A DNA stretch of 64,000 nt from Drechslerella dactyloides (lineage: Eukaryota > Ascomycota > Orbiliomycetes > Orbiliales > Orbiliaceae). The notes below the pieces were generated by a model that worked only from the letters and a program-made list of their open reading frames with translations, did not search any database and was not told where the DNA came from. The DNA lies in assembly GCA_020064725.1 (NCBI GenBank), contig JAGTWJ010000003.1, forward strand, positions 2,046,001 to 2,110,000, in the 5' to 3' direction. Of the stretch, positions 12,050 to 24,152 are shown piece after piece; within the stretch, counting starts at the first letter, position 1; the number at the start of each line of letters is the position of its first letter. The position numbers and the translations under genes were made by a program.

Positions 12050-12601
12050 TCATTTTGGCCCTGACTGGTCCGATGAATTCGAATTACCTATCCTAGCGAT
12101 GAAATTGCCGATCAGAATGATTCCCACAATGATGATTGCCGCCAACGTGATAGCAGCACACATTCTCCTCCTCTTCGCAGCCTTGATGTAGGCCGTCATA
12201 TCCTCGTATTGTGTTCGCTCAGCGCCTTCAGTTGAGTGAGGGTCCTGACCGAACGGCATGCCCATCGATTGTTGCATCAGAGGAGCTACGTAAGGCGGAG
12301 GAGGGGCAGCTCGCTCAAGGTCACTGGTGAGGTCATCGAAATCGTATATCCGCGAGGACCGACACTCTAGCGACGATGGCACGTAAGCGGGAGGGGGTGC
12401 CGACGGTGTTGGTCCGAATGTATTTGCATCGGATTGTGTATTCGTAGCCGTTGCTTGCGTAGGTGCACCCGGCGAGGGATCCGATGCGAGTTCCGAGATA
12501 ACAGGTCTCCGGTCGTCAGGAGAAGGACCTGACGTGATCTGCGGATTTATCGAAAGCTCTAGATGCCTCATGGGAGCTGGTAATTCGGCCATCTTGTGCA
12601 T
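12050..12601 (-). CDS. Small tail-anchored-like membrane protein with two PPxY motifs
   Basis: Single exon, 183 aa from the ATG at 12601 (a second ATG is three codons in, at 12592). The N-terminal two thirds is Pro/Ser/Thr-rich and low in complexity. It contains two PPxY-type motifs (PPAY and PPPY), which in other proteins bind WW domains such as those of Rsp5/Nedd4 ubiquitin ligases. A basic cluster (KRRR) then precedes one hydrophobic helix of about 20 residues near the C-terminus and a short polar tail. No signal peptide is visible, so a cytosolic N-terminus is likely. An Rsp5-adaptor-like role is an inference from motif and topology only. No enzymatic domain is seen. Confidence 0.7.
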   Translation of the reverse strand: MHKMAELPAPMRHLELSINPQITSGPSPDDRRPVISELASDPSPGAPTQATATNTQSDANTFGPTPSAPPPAYVPSSLECRSSRIYDFDDLTSDLERAAPPPPYVAPLMQQSMGMPFGQDPHSTEGAERTQYEDMTAYIKAAKRRRMCAAITLAAIIIVGIILIGNFIARIGNSNSSDQSGPK

Positions 12602-13702
12602 GCGCGCGGACAAGAGCGATAGGCCAGCAATTCGGCAGTCGTGACGTCGTTTTGGATTAGATCCAATAGAAGCGCTAGCAAATAACTATCGACCGCCGAC
12701 GTAGGATTATAGGAGATAAGGTCTCAAGCTGGACCTGGACAAGGTAGAGAAATATGTCGAGCAGGAAAGTTTGCCCATGGCCAAGTCGGTACCGGAGCAT
12801 GGCCTGCGCTGAAAAACGCAGCGCTCATTCTCGTTATCTATCCTGTCCGTCGGTCTCCATTTTGAAGGCATTTGGTCGGCAGACAAATCGTTTAGTGTCT
12901 CCAGACCCCAAAATAATCACAACAGAGGCGCTTAGAGGCAAGAAAGTCGTCCCCTGTTGCTAGGCGAGTGCCAACATCTGGGCGTCCCAAGTAGCGGGGA
13001 AGCCTAAAGCTAGAGCGACGGCGCCACTGGCCAATCACGCGGGGCAATGGCTCGCCGGGTGGAGCCCCTGGCAGAGGCAAATGCCTGTCAGGCCACTCGA
13101 TGCTCATAACTGCGACTGCAGGTCCGCAGCCAAGCGTGGAGGACAATGAATGACCTAAGAGGCCAGAGATTGTGCCCCGGAGCACGGATGAAATGCTGTG
13201 CGCCCACCAATTCGAATAGGCTTTCGATCGTCAAAATAATGGGCCATATGGTTGCCAACCCGCGCGGTTGCGGTCCTAATATAGCACAAGCTAAAACGCC
13301 AACTATCCCACAAACGGGTCGCAGAATTCGCATGTGCAAACAAGCGAAATCATGGACGAAGCATTCCGGCTGCAGATTCAAGTCCTTCGCTCGGAAGAAC
13401 AATTGAGACGAAAAATATCATGCAACGCCTGCTAAGCACCTTGAGGCATAATAAAAACTAGGCCCGGGCCGACGCATGGCAATTTCATAGTGTTTGGTAT
13501 AATATTGCCCGTTTCAAATATGCCTTCATGATCACAGCGAAATTTATACAGACTAGGCAGCATTGCCATTGACTCGTCTGATATATTATGGCGTTGAAGA
13601 TCTCGCAATGTCGGATATATAAGATGTGTGTGCTATCAACGCCGAACATGACTAGCATACCTAACTTCAGCCATCCAATCCCAGATGCATCAAGTGAAGT
13701 CA
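12602..13702. other. Intergenic, no gene seen
   Basis: Overlapping short frames on both strands, none with recognisable domains or a clear signal peptide. The region would contain the promoter of the PPxY protein and the 3' end of the phospholipase D-like gene. Confidence 0.45.
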
Positions 13703-16457
13703 TTAGAACCCTCCAACACCCTGCACTCGTTCGATAGCTCCCTTGACACCCTTCATCCACCCAAATCGGATCTTCCCGCCTCCCATCGCCCAAGGAATCT
13801 GCTCGCCATAATCCAGATTACCATTTTCTCCGACCATATCCCTCCCCTCTCTTGCCCTCCATACGCCGTCATTGTCCACTCGTCCCCAGAGGTGCGTGTT
13901 TTGATTCGACCGGATGCCCCACAGCCATTCTCTCACGACTTCTTTACTATCGATCATCACATTTGTTTCCTGGCTATGGTACCAGCTTTGAGTGTCTTGG
14001 TTTCCGCTTCCCTGGATTCCTATATGGCCGTCCACAGTCATAAGCTTGATATGAGACGTCCGCTGCTTCGTTTTGGCGTGAAGTGGCGTTCGCATATCCT
14101 TGGCGGTATACCAATATACTTTTAGGCGTTCCTTCTCTTCTTCAGAAGGTAGCGCCTCGAAGAGGGAGCAGACTATCTGCTCGTTTGTGCCGTTTTGGAA
14201 CGGCAGCATTTCACCCTGCGATCATCCCATTAGCCGATGATCTATCACCGTCGCCGCGCCGCAGCGTTGATTTGTTGGGATGAACTTACCGCGTCATTAT
14301 ATCCCAGGGTTAGATAGATCACGACCTCGACACCACGCTTCACCGTTTGGGGAATCAATTCGACCAAATCGGATGCGTTCAAATCTGGCGTTTGGATGAA
14401 AACTTGCTTCTCCGCCAGGCGGAGGCCGGCTATCCAAGCTTCATTCTGAGGAACTCGAAGTGATTGGTGGCCCGGCGCTGCAAAGTATTTAATCAGCATT
14501 GTATTCCTTCCCTTTTGGAAAACCGCGGTGGTGAGATACGTACAGCCGAGCGGCCGCCTATTTACCATGGCTATGGGAAATGGCTTGTGGCGCGAGTGTA
14601 AGATAACTGGACTGAACTCCTCGATATGGGCTTCTGCATCCGTTTCGAGTAACGTGCCCTTAGTGCTCGGTTGGATCGATGTATCTAATCAGACGCATCA
14701 GTCAATATTTGATAAGAACGTCTATCATAAGACAAATGCATACTTAAATGTCTTGTAACTTTGTCAATCGTTCCCAGGAGGCCTTTCACTTTCTCGGCCT
14801 CTGATGAGAAGTTATCGTCGTATTCGATTTGATATGCATCCTCCCTAGCAGCCAGCATCTGCCCTGGCGGTTCGCCGGTTTCACTTTCGTCATGCGCCCG
14901 GGCAACTTCATCTTGGTTCTCCTCCGTTGCAATCGCTCTGCTGATGTGGCTAGTGTTTGACGCCCGCTGGAGCACGGGCGCGGGTGGCGTTCTTCTGCGC
15001 GCTTGGTGTAGCTCAGGTCGAGCCTCGTTGTAGATGGGTTGCGCTGGAGAAACATCCAGACCCGGTGCCAGGTCATCGTTAGTGTCCACCGCCTTCGCAT
15101 GGCCGTTGTTAGACGCGTTGAAAACCCCGGGACTCAAATTCAAGTCCGCGAGCTGGGCTGCAAATGGGACTAGATCTTTGCCATTTCTCCCCCATTCTTC
15201 GGTCTTGAAACCTTTATGGTATCTCAGATAGGCATCTCTCAATCTCAAAGTCTCCTCGGTCACATCGCTCTCAGCGGTCATTTTGGACGTATGGGCATCC
15301 GCAAATTCGAACGCCGAGCGTCCTTCATCCTCGCTGAAGAACTTGTGTACCTCAAGCGCTGGGTTCAGTGCATTGTGCCAGGATATGAGAGCAGAGTCGT
15401 AGAATGCATCGACTATGGCCCCCTCATACTGACACATCATCTCCATATTTGGTACATCCTGACCGCAAGATTAGCGTACCAAGAACGAGACATTGAACGT
15501 CTTTAGTCACGGGAATATCGGCCAACGCGCTTACCTGGATGTTATTACTGTTCAGAATCGCAATCCGGCCATCCACAACCATCCACTTGGCATGAAACGT
15601 CCCAACCGGTGGGACGTGGAAATTCACAACCTGCAACGTCAACCCCTGCACTTCCTCCTGTCGCGGTATCTGGACTTTATCCCCATTGTACTCCTTCTCG
15701 TTGACGTCCACGTGGTTCTTCACCGTTTGCTTCAGGTTTCCCCTGTCGTAGAGAATCTTGACGTCGACGGGGGGAAGGCCAGCTTCCAGCCGCCGCTTCG
15801 AGAGCTCCTTTAGCGCGTCGGTGATGATGTGGGAAGCATTGGATGCGGCCCAGAAGTTTGTCGCTATGATTATCGACTTTTGTGCGCGGATGATCAGATT
15901 CGCGTAGTGGCGCATGATATCCGGTATTCTGTTAGACGTATAACGTCGCGTCAGCGATGCTGTCCCAGCTTGCTAGTCCACCGTGTCGATGAGTTCTTAA
16001 TAAATATATACGTACATTGACATTATAGTCAGTGGCACGACACCGGTGGTTCCCAAGAAGCGCGGAGACACCACTCCCGCCCGTGGATCCTTCTCCAGCG
16101 TGCGCAAAACATGGTAAAATATCTTCAAACCCATAACTCGGATTAGCAAGCATCCTCTCACTGCGAGTGTATAAGTTTATAAAGTTAGCACACCTTCAGG
16201 AAAAGCCGGCTCGGCTGCGTCCCCTCAAAGTTCCCACACGCCCTCGCATCCTCCAAATCCCCATCCAACACATCGCCGTACGCTCCTTCGTTGCATTTTG
16301 CCGCATGCTTCTGCTTCAATGCGCTAATCGCTATCGGTGTCGTCGAGCGTACCAGCTTATCGTACGCTTTCGCCGGCGTCAGGCTCGGGTCCTCGTTCAT
16401 AAGCGAGGTGACGGACACCTCGGACGTGCACAGCTTTCGAACGGACTCCGGTATCAT
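13703..16457 (-). CDS. Phospholipase D superfamily protein with two HKD motifs
   Basis: Model: complement(join(13703..14215,14290..14477,14544..14684,14744..15458,15535..15959,16012..16156,16194..16457)), 796 aa. Both HxKx4D signatures are intact: H259/K261/D266 in FHAKWMVVDGRIAIL and H681/K683/D688 in SHIKLMTVDGHIG. Each is followed by the expected GSxN or NSNN-type segment. In this superfamily the two histidines form one active site that hydrolyses or transfers phosphodiester bonds, usually on phospholipids. A low-complexity insert (about residues 340-490) separates the halves. There is no signal peptide and no PX, PH or C2 domain, so this is not the classical Spo14-type enzyme. It matches the stand-alone PLD-like proteins common in filamentous fungi, and its substrate is unknown. 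The start is the first ATG, with a TATA-like element about 150 bases upstream. Confidence 0.88.
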
Positions 16458-18058
16458 CCTAACACTCAAGTACGTATAGATACTACGATTGAAAGTGTAA
16501 ATCGCGGACGAAAGTGGTAAAATGGATTTCGATTGTAAACTGCAGTTGCGTCGGATGGGATGTATGGAAAGCAGTATAGAGTGTAGGGTCGGGGTCTTGG
16601 CAGGGACTTTATATATTCGATCTGGGACATCATGCGCGCATCGTCATTGCCAGGACTAGCTGGGAGTTTATATCATAGCGAGCGATATATGATGGAATGC
16701 ATGGGGCGTTTTAATTTATCCGGCTGCGCACGTTGGCATTTGTATTTGCATTTCGCATTCTATCGATCCGCATTCGAAGGCTCCGGCTAGTCTTTCGAAT
16801 TCGTTCCCATCTCGTTCTGCAGGGGGTGGGGTTTCGACGGTCGCTTCCATAGCGCGATAAACTCGCCGAATAGCGTTCAACGGTCCTGTCAATTGCCTGT
16901 CTTAGCTGACGTCTGCCTGGCATCGCTGAAGCCTGCATTGTTCCGCGCCATGCCAAGTTTTGCCAAGCCGACGGATCCGTGACGTAATAGCTGACGAAGC
17001 TCGCCCTTGCCGAACCAGCCGGGATCGGGGATATGTGCTGCGTATCGATATATCCGGCAATGATTGGGAGTGTAGAACTCATTTTTAGAACAACGTTGAA
17101 ACCAGTCTCGGAAGGCGGAAACGAACTGTCGTCGATAGCTAGTCGACATTGAGTCCGAGATATCCGTCGTCAATGTAGTACAAGCAAAATACAACATTTC
17201 AACACAATTCGGCCGATGCTGCACTCCACCGCAACCCGAAGCACCGCTGTCTTATCCACCAAAAACCTTCTCGAGCGACCCGACCCCGTCCCTGATTTCG
17301 ACGCTTCCTATCCCGGCCGCGGCCGACTTGTGCTCCTCTTTCAAGATCTCACCTATCCCCGCGCATCTCGCAGTCGATATTCCCAATGTCACTGACGCAA
17401 TGGATATTCAAACAAGTTGTTGCACGCGCGCACAGGGCAGTAATATGCGAGTGACAGCGTGCAGTGCACAGTCAATATTGCAATGCAGAGGAGTTCATGA
17501 CGTCAAGGCTGGCGGCACAGGAACCACTGGAGACGCTGATTATATCAGCATCAGCATATTTATGTGAGGGATAGACCACTCGGGACATCGATTAATAGCG
17601 CTAGCTCCGTGCCGTGGACAATCGCACACTGCTGTAGCCTCATCGTGGCGTCTGGTACGGACACTTAGTGCGCAAGCTCATACGGTTGATATACGTATGG
17701 GCTGAAGATACGGTGTGGGCGCCGCCGATACTATTCTGACCACCAGGTATGTATTCATGCTGACATTCGGATATATCCCCTTTCAACAATATGGTAGAAT
17801 AAGTAAGTAGTTATACGTATCTCTTCATTCAACAAAGCTATCTGTCTGCCTTAAAGCCGCACCTATAATATATACACGAGAACCGAAAACTTCACTCCCC
17901 CGTACGCTCCGACCCACCCATCCACATATCCACCCGTCGACAAGAATAACGTGTATAAACTTAACCCCATGCACGCACGGCTGGGTACAAGACGACCATA
18001 GGCCTATATACCACTGCAACGCCAACACCGAAGAACGCATAAACAGCCCGAGACTAAA
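16458..18058. other. Intergenic, no supported gene
   Basis: The interval starts with the promoter of the phospholipase D-like gene. Two overlapping minus-strand frames (16711-17082 and 16889-17224) could encode small basic proteins, but they show no domain or signal. The remainder, to the stop of the next minus-strand gene, shows nothing I recognise. Confidence 0.45.
16607..16616 (-). promoter_or_regulatory. TATA-like element of the PLD gene
   Basis: Read on the minus strand, this is TATATAAAG, about 150 bases upstream of the proposed start codon at 16457. Position and sequence suit a core promoter, although AT-rich matches are common in this DNA. Confidence 0.4.
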
Positions 18059-18808
18059 CTACACCTCGACCGTCTTCGGATGCTTCACCTCACCGGTAGC
18101 ACTAGTATTACCCTGCTGCTCCTCGCGCTCGTCCTCAACGAGACACCGCCACCACAACCACGCAACAGCAACCTCGAGCAAACACTGCCCCGGTAGCACC
18201 ATCCACAGCATCCACCACCGCCACGCACGCACCGCCCTCACCTGCCAAACGCACGACCGCCACCCTTCCAATTTATATTCATCCGTGCTGGTCTCAACTG
18301 GTGCGTCCGTTCCGGTTGTCTCCGCGGGTGAATACCATCGCGCGCCGGGAAAGCCCGCGTTGCCGCCAACGTATACCAGCGACCGTCCGAACGCGTGCGC
18401 GTAGGATTCAAGTGAGGGTAGCGAGGCTTCGCAGGCGGTGGTATCGGATAGCGGACACGGACAGATCGAAGCGTCGGAGCGCACGGCGATGCTGGCGGTG
18501 CGTTCGACGTTGTGGACGGCGAGTGCGAAGAGGGCGGTGTTGAGGAGGAGGAAGCCGAAGATAAGGTGCAGCAGCAGCTTTCTGGCGCGTGGGTTCCTGT
18601 TCGTCGTCGTTTCGCCGGTGGTGGCGGTAGCTTGTGGAGAGTTGGGGTGCTCGGGTTTCGTGGGTGGGTAGTTGTAGCTTGGGAGCGGGTTTAGTCCTGC
18701 TAGGATTATCTTCTCGGAGTGCGTGTATGTTGCTGTGTAGGCCGTTACTTGCGAGGGCGGTGTGGTTTTGGTGACCTCCTCGGTCGAGGTTGCGGCGTCC
18801 GACGACAT
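18059..18808 (-). CDS. Hypothetical membrane protein with two hydrophobic helices
   Basis: Single exon, 249 aa from the ATG at 18808. The frame extends seven codons further upstream to a TTG, which is unlikely to be used. A Ser/Thr/Pro-rich N-terminal half is followed by a hydrophobic helix at about residues 78-100, a loop with two or three cysteines around CPCPL, and a second hydrophobic, Trp-rich helix at about 200-225. The tail is acidic. I do not recognise the family. The topology suggests both termini are cytosolic with a lumenal or extracellular loop. High third-position GC and lack of interruptions support real coding. It is followed at a distance, on the same strand, by a MARVEL protein. 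Confidence 0.65.
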   Translation of the reverse strand: MSSDAATSTEEVTKTTPPSQVTAYTATYTHSEKIILAGLNPLPSYNYPPTKPEHPNSPQATATTGETTTNRNPRARKLLLHLIFGFLLLNTALFALAVHNVERTASIAVRSDASICPCPLSDTTACEASLPSLESYAHAFGRSLVYVGGNAGFPGARWYSPAETTGTDAPVETSTDEYKLEGWRSCVWQVRAVRAWRWWMLWMVLPGQCLLEVAVAWLWWRCLVEDEREEQQGNTSATGEVKHPKTVEV

Positions 18809-20670
18809 GGCGTGAATTGATATAAGCAAGTCGGTGGGTGATATAATGCTGCTTTGTCGCGCGGTGGATTTCGGGGCCTGTAAGAGGTGAGGTTGACGGT
18901 TGACAGTACCGGCGGCGCGGAAGATTATATATCCCGGATATCAGTTACCAATGCAACCGAAGACGCCCCTCCGATCGTGAAATATTATCTTTATAATTCT
19001 ACCGCTAAAACCGAACTGCAAGAGTGACGGAATTCAAAATGCAGATACTATCAACGACTTGACCATCGATATCGATCTCCCACGTATATATCCGCCGGTG
19101 TTGCTCCAGTCGACGACGGGTGAAGGCGAGTGAGTATAGCAACAGTTGTCAGTGACAGAAAAATAACCTACCACGCACGACGAGAAAAGAAAAAGCAGCG
19201 GAGGCCAATATATAAATAAAGCCATACACACATACACCACTACATGTATTCTTTGTATGTATGTACATGTACATTACATACGACACATACATCACTACCG
19301 TACCAAGATAAATCCTCCGCGCGAACAGCCATGTTGTATACACACGCCGCGGCGTAAACCGAACCCGTAACATGCACTCCGTACAGTTGGCCCCCATTAA
19401 CTCGCGTCTTATAGTTTAAATCCGTCCCGATTTCGCTGCATGTGGTACATACGCACGCAGGGAGACGGACGCAACATTCTTTTACAAGCTTGCCTGTCTG
19501 TCCGTCTGTCTGTCCGTTGTCGTTGTTATTCCCAGGCCTACGACGCCACGCACCCTTCCACGGAACACTTTTCCGCTGTCATATAATTTGACTTCTGACA
19601 TCTCCCTTCTACCCTCACCTTATACTTTTCCTTATCCTCAAATTTAATATTTCCAGAGAAAACTTACACACGAGCCAGAAGACGGCGGACGAGGCCAGTA
19701 GGAATGTTCAAAACAGTACATTCAGGAGCGAGGATTCGAGGTCATGATGCAATGTATCCTGACTCCTACAATGAAATGGGACGAAAACCCGATCAAAAGG
19801 CGTAGCAAAGCCAGCCCACGATAACGGAGGGAAAACCACATCCACACCCGAAAAGGGAAATGTTCAACTGCAAGTGCACCAAAGCGACGGTTTGGCGTGC
19901 ATGCCTCCTCTTTCGCGCGCGGCTTATCCTTATGCAAATGGATGCTGCAGCCGAACCCATTACTCGGGCCTTTGCTTTACTAGTTAGACTGAGATGAGCT
20001 GGACCCTGTTGGCAAGCAAGCTGGACGGACAGCTTGTTCGTGTTGGTGGCCAGAGATCCAACGGTGGTTTTCGGCAGCAGCAAGCAAGATCGATTGTGAG
20101 CGCTAGGACTATTCTGCACTAGCTGTCTATCACTCATTACATTACTCAAGTCAGTTACTCAACTTTCGCAAATCACTGAGCTAAGGTCTGAGGGGCCGTA
20201 CCAGGACACCATGAGGCGGGCATGATCCTTATATATAACTACAGCGAACGGTGTAGGTAGGCTTAGAGGGTGCATGAAGACAGACATTTATTGCGTTATG
20301 TTATGTACATTAAACCGTGAATCAGTGAATCAATGAATCAGTCGACTACATGAAGACAGCGTGGAACCAACCTGACAAGAGTCCCAACGAACAACGGGAA
20401 AATGCAGAAGAGAGAAATGCAAAAAATAGTACAGCAGCGTGAAAAAAATATTATCGTGCGTGCTGCGTACAGTCCAGACGTCGCACGCACGCAGAAAAAA
20501 CTAGCTGGTAGGTAGCCCCGGTATCCTTCCCGCGAAAGATTTTATCAGACACGGTGCCGGAGAAATTTTAAGTTGACCGCTTTGAGGTCTTACGCCGCTC
20601 GACAAAGGAAACACCCCGCCCCACCCCCACTTCCACCTCACGATATACACACCAAACGTATGTATACCAT
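18809..20670. other. Intergenic, no gene seen
   Basis: Contains a short GTCT/GTCC simple repeat (19491-19518) and AT-rich tracts of TGTA/ACAT type around 19240-19290. Minus-strand frames at 19722-20149 have no recognisable content. Confidence 0.45.
19491..19518. repeat. Tetranucleotide simple repeat (GTCT/GTCC)
   Basis: About seven units of TGTC/TCCG-type tetranucleotides in tandem, lying in non-coding DNA. Confidence 0.7.
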
Positions 20671-21328
20671 CTACACGCGGCTGTGCCTCGCCCGTCTGGC
20701 ACCCGACGACGAGCGCCGTCTGTGGCCGGTCTTCTCTTCATGTCGCTCATCAGCCTGATGCGCGAGATTGATGCACATCAGCGTCGTCAAGATGAACAGC
20801 ACCATGAGCGTCGTCGTCAGCCCCGCCATCGCCTTGATGATACCCTGGTTCTTGCCCGCGTTTGCAGTCACGCCGTGCGCGGCGCGGACGCCCGTGAGCG
20901 ACTGCCAGGTTTCGTTCTGGGTGCCGTCCGTGTGGAAGTTGTTGCGGTTGAGGACCACCGCGGCGATATAGGTTACCATGAAGCAGAAGTCGAAGAAGGC
21001 GGCGATGTGGAGCAGGAGGCGGCCGAGGCAGAAGACGAGCGTGATGCTATAAAACAGGACGCACACCGCGAATGCCGACTGCATAAGATACACCCATTAG
21101 TACCGTTCAACTCATAATTTAATTATCGGTGTGGGAAATGCAAGGTGGTGTGAATGGGTAGAGAGAAGGGTGGCTTACGGCGATGCAGGGCAGCCAGACG
21201 GCGGCGGGCACGCGCGAGTGGACCTGCGCGTACTGGTTGACGATGTATCCGGACACGCCGAGCAGGGAGACGGCGATACACCATTGCGCGATGCGCACGA
21301 ACCACAGCGCCGCTTTTGCGAAAAACAT
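20671..21328 (-). CDS. MARVEL-domain-like four-helix membrane protein
   Basis: Model: complement(join(20671..21078,21179..21328)), 185 aa, with one 100-base intron. Four hydrophobic helices lie at about residues 7-28, 43-65, 70-95 and 138-160. The loop before the last helix contains an NxT site, and the C-terminal tail is Arg/Ser-rich and cytosolic. Length, helix spacing and the aromatic-rich first helix fit fungal MARVEL-like membrane proteins. Relatives of this fold act at specialised membrane domains and in membrane apposition. The specific role of this protein is unknown. The splice junction restores a continuous second helix. Confidence 0.78.
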
Positions 21329-22663
21329 GGCTGTGGTGGTCGTGGTTCCTGAGCTGTGGAGCTAAGCTATAATGTGTGGAGACGGATGCGGGTAGCCGTC
21401 GCTGAGCGGATGGCCAGAAATGGACGAGCGCGAGTAATTCTGCGATCGGATCGCGACTTTGCGGACGCGGACTTTGTCGCTACAACTTCAAGATTGACCC
21501 GTCGACGGCGAAGAAGGTATGTGTATATATATCGGAGAGAGTGAGAACGGAGCGAAGTCGCGATGAAGATTCTGGTGAGTCGCAGAGAATCGCCGATTGG
21601 TGAGTTTGGCGGCGGTAGCCAGATCTGGTGACGGCGGCAATGCAGCGTTCTTGAGTGCGATGAGCTTGCGACAGAGCTAGCCGACACGACGAGCAGTGCG
21701 ATGCGAGTAAGTACTAGTAAGTACGAGGTAAGTACTCAGTTGTCAGTGGATATACGATGTCGTCAGCGAGAGGAATGAGCGTCTCTCCGAAGGAACGGTT
21801 TAAAAAAAAAAAAGAGGAATTGGGAATTGCGACAGGAGAGTCAAGAATAAGGATATAAGTACAGAGACAGAGAGGGTCTTGGGACGGCTTTAGGAATCGA
21901 CAGCTCGGGGCATGAAGACGGCATGCGCATAGAAAGGTTTGAGGCCAGATGGTGGTACGTGGTGGGAGAGAAAGGTGAGTGACTGACTGACCGGGCCAGC
22001 TGCCCGCCGTCAGCTGTTTTGGTCCCCACCAGCACACCACCGCAACTTTACACCCTTCACTCTACTAATTATCAACTTGGTGAGCGCAGTCGCTCTCGTC
22101 GCTACGCCGGGAGGAATGCACGCCAGACGGGGCATCCTCGCGCAGGACGAATGCGGGCGCAAGTACTCGAAAGTACCGTCTGCGCCGCGGCTGGCGGCAG
22201 AGGTACCTGCAGCCTCGAAGCCGATACATCTCGTTCTGGTTGCAAGACGCCCTCGTCAGCCGGAGCTTGCTCGTTGGCCAGGCAATGGAACCCTCCCCTG
22301 CTCCCAAAAGCGGAAAGCGTTCTCGCAGTCAAACGCATTTCCAGTCACGTGCCCAGTTTTGGTGAGCCTTATGAGCGAGGTTTTAAGTGAAGTTCGCGGG
22401 GCTAGTTTGGTGGCCACATGGCGCGCTGGTCAGATGCGCCCGCCGCATGGCTGCCCTCAATCATCTTCCCGTCCGGGGTAATGGACCGCAGTTGGGATGC
22501 AATTAATATTATTAATTGTGGAGGGGCATTGCTGCAGGGTCCCGCCACGGTCCTGAATATCATATCACCTATCCTGAGACTGTGTACTGAGTGTGTTACC
22601 ATCGTGATCATGATTCTCGGTAACAGAGACACCACTACCAACATCGATGCATCACAAGGTCCA

Positions 22664-22691
22664 GCATCCAGCATCTAGCATCCAGCATCCA
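22664..22691. repeat. Four-unit 7-base tandem repeat
   Basis: The unit GCATCCA is repeated four times, the second copy being GCATCTA. It is non-coding. Confidence 0.75.
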
Positions 22692-23810
22692 TGGAGGTCA
22701 GTCCAGCAACCTGTTACTCATCCAGCTAGTGGTAGTTCTGTCTGTTGACCCGGGAAGCCAACAAGCCGAATACGAGGCCATCTGCAGTCCCACCTTGGCC
22801 GGCGACACTGTTCATTCGCAACATCCCCAAGCCAAGATTCTGCTATGCGATTACTAATCCCACTATCCCGCCATCTGCCCTGCAGCCTGCATGCCTCGTC
22901 CAGTCAGAATGTGGATCCGAGAGCCCGTTGCTGGCAATTTTCTCTGGACTGCCAACCGACGGTCGGTCGGCTTGACTTTATCACCTCGGGAGGAGATAGG
23001 GAACCGTATTTTTTGATTTGCATTTCATTTTTCTGCAGATGTTAAATTTGCTGCGGTCGGCGGCGAGCGACGGGCTTCTAGAACCAGCTTATAACGAAGA
23101 ACAATCCAGTCCTCCATAATATTGTATAACACGGCGTGGCTCTGCTGCTGCGCATTGTATATTACATGCCTCGGTCCGTCCGTTCACTCGTCGGCCGACC
23201 GTATTCTTAATAATCCGGTCGAGAAGCAACAGTTAGTCGGCAGGTGTCTCGCTCGACCGTGCGGGTCGGAATGCAGGCCCAAGCGACGGAGTTTAGGGCC
23301 CAGTCCCTTGGCGCCCGTCATACAGTCCGCCCCGACCGTCCCAAAGTCAATCCGACGGCTCGCCCGGAGTGGATTTTGCAACGAGAGACAGTTCGTATGT
23401 AATTCCTCGGTCTCCGCTGGCGCCACTGGATGCATGCACGCATGCATGCACAGCACGTCGGACGGCTTGCTGGCCCCCCATGCTAGCCAGGCCGTTACTA
23501 GAGCAGGTTATGTAAGTCGCTCGTTGGAGACCTAGCCGAAAGAAACGTCTGATTACCACGCCCGCTGCATACCTAGGTACATACATTCACGCTGCATTAG
23601 TCAAGTTCCTATCTATCGATTGGTCGCAACTTTTCTCCCAGTTGCTGTAATTATCACGCAAGGGTGTTAATCCACATCCCGGTGGCCGGTCGACCTGCTA
23701 TATGGGACGGTAATTATACCACCGGATGAGCCGGGTGCGTAATCACGGCGCTGCAGTCTTCTGCGACTGGAAAGAGGGGAGATGCTGTTGATCTAGCTTT
23801 ATCTCGAGGG

Positions 23811-23818
23811 TATATAAA
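23811..23818 (+). promoter_or_regulatory. TATA box upstream of the DUF4336 gene
   Basis: TATATAAA lies about 340 bases upstream of the start codon at 24153, followed by a CA-rich, G-poor stretch typical of a fungal 5' leader. The match is good; the distance implies a leader of about 300 bases. Confidence 0.5.
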
Positions 23819-24152
23819 CTGCCTGGCCGGGAACCTCAACTGACATTCTGCATTCGAATTTCACCCATTCCCGCCTATATACACACATACCTATCCAGTT
23901 CATTGTATTATACAAACACAAGTTCAGCACTGCTATCGATTACATTATATACCAATCGGCACATTCCAATCCTCCACAGATATATATAAACACCGAGAGC
24001 GTCATATAGCGTCCAAACTCTACCACCACCAACATCACCAGTCCAACCTCGAATCCAAAACTCAAATTTACAACTAAATCCTCGTCCACCGCACGTCTCC
24101 TAGTATATAGTCTCAATCAATTGTCGCACAGGACATCTACTGAACAGCCGCA

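Larger units (their letters stand above)
21329..24152. other. Intergenic, 2.8 kb, no supported gene
   Basis: Several GC-rich open frames around 22000-22700 lack domains and overlap one another on both strands. A four-unit 7-base repeat lies at 22664-22691. The last 350 bases hold a TATA element and a CA-rich leader for the DUF4336 gene. Confidence 0.45.

Noticed and set aside
16711..17224. Two overlapping minus-strand frames encoding small basic proteins
   Set aside because: They conflict in frame, show no conserved motif, and cannot be chosen between without transcripts.
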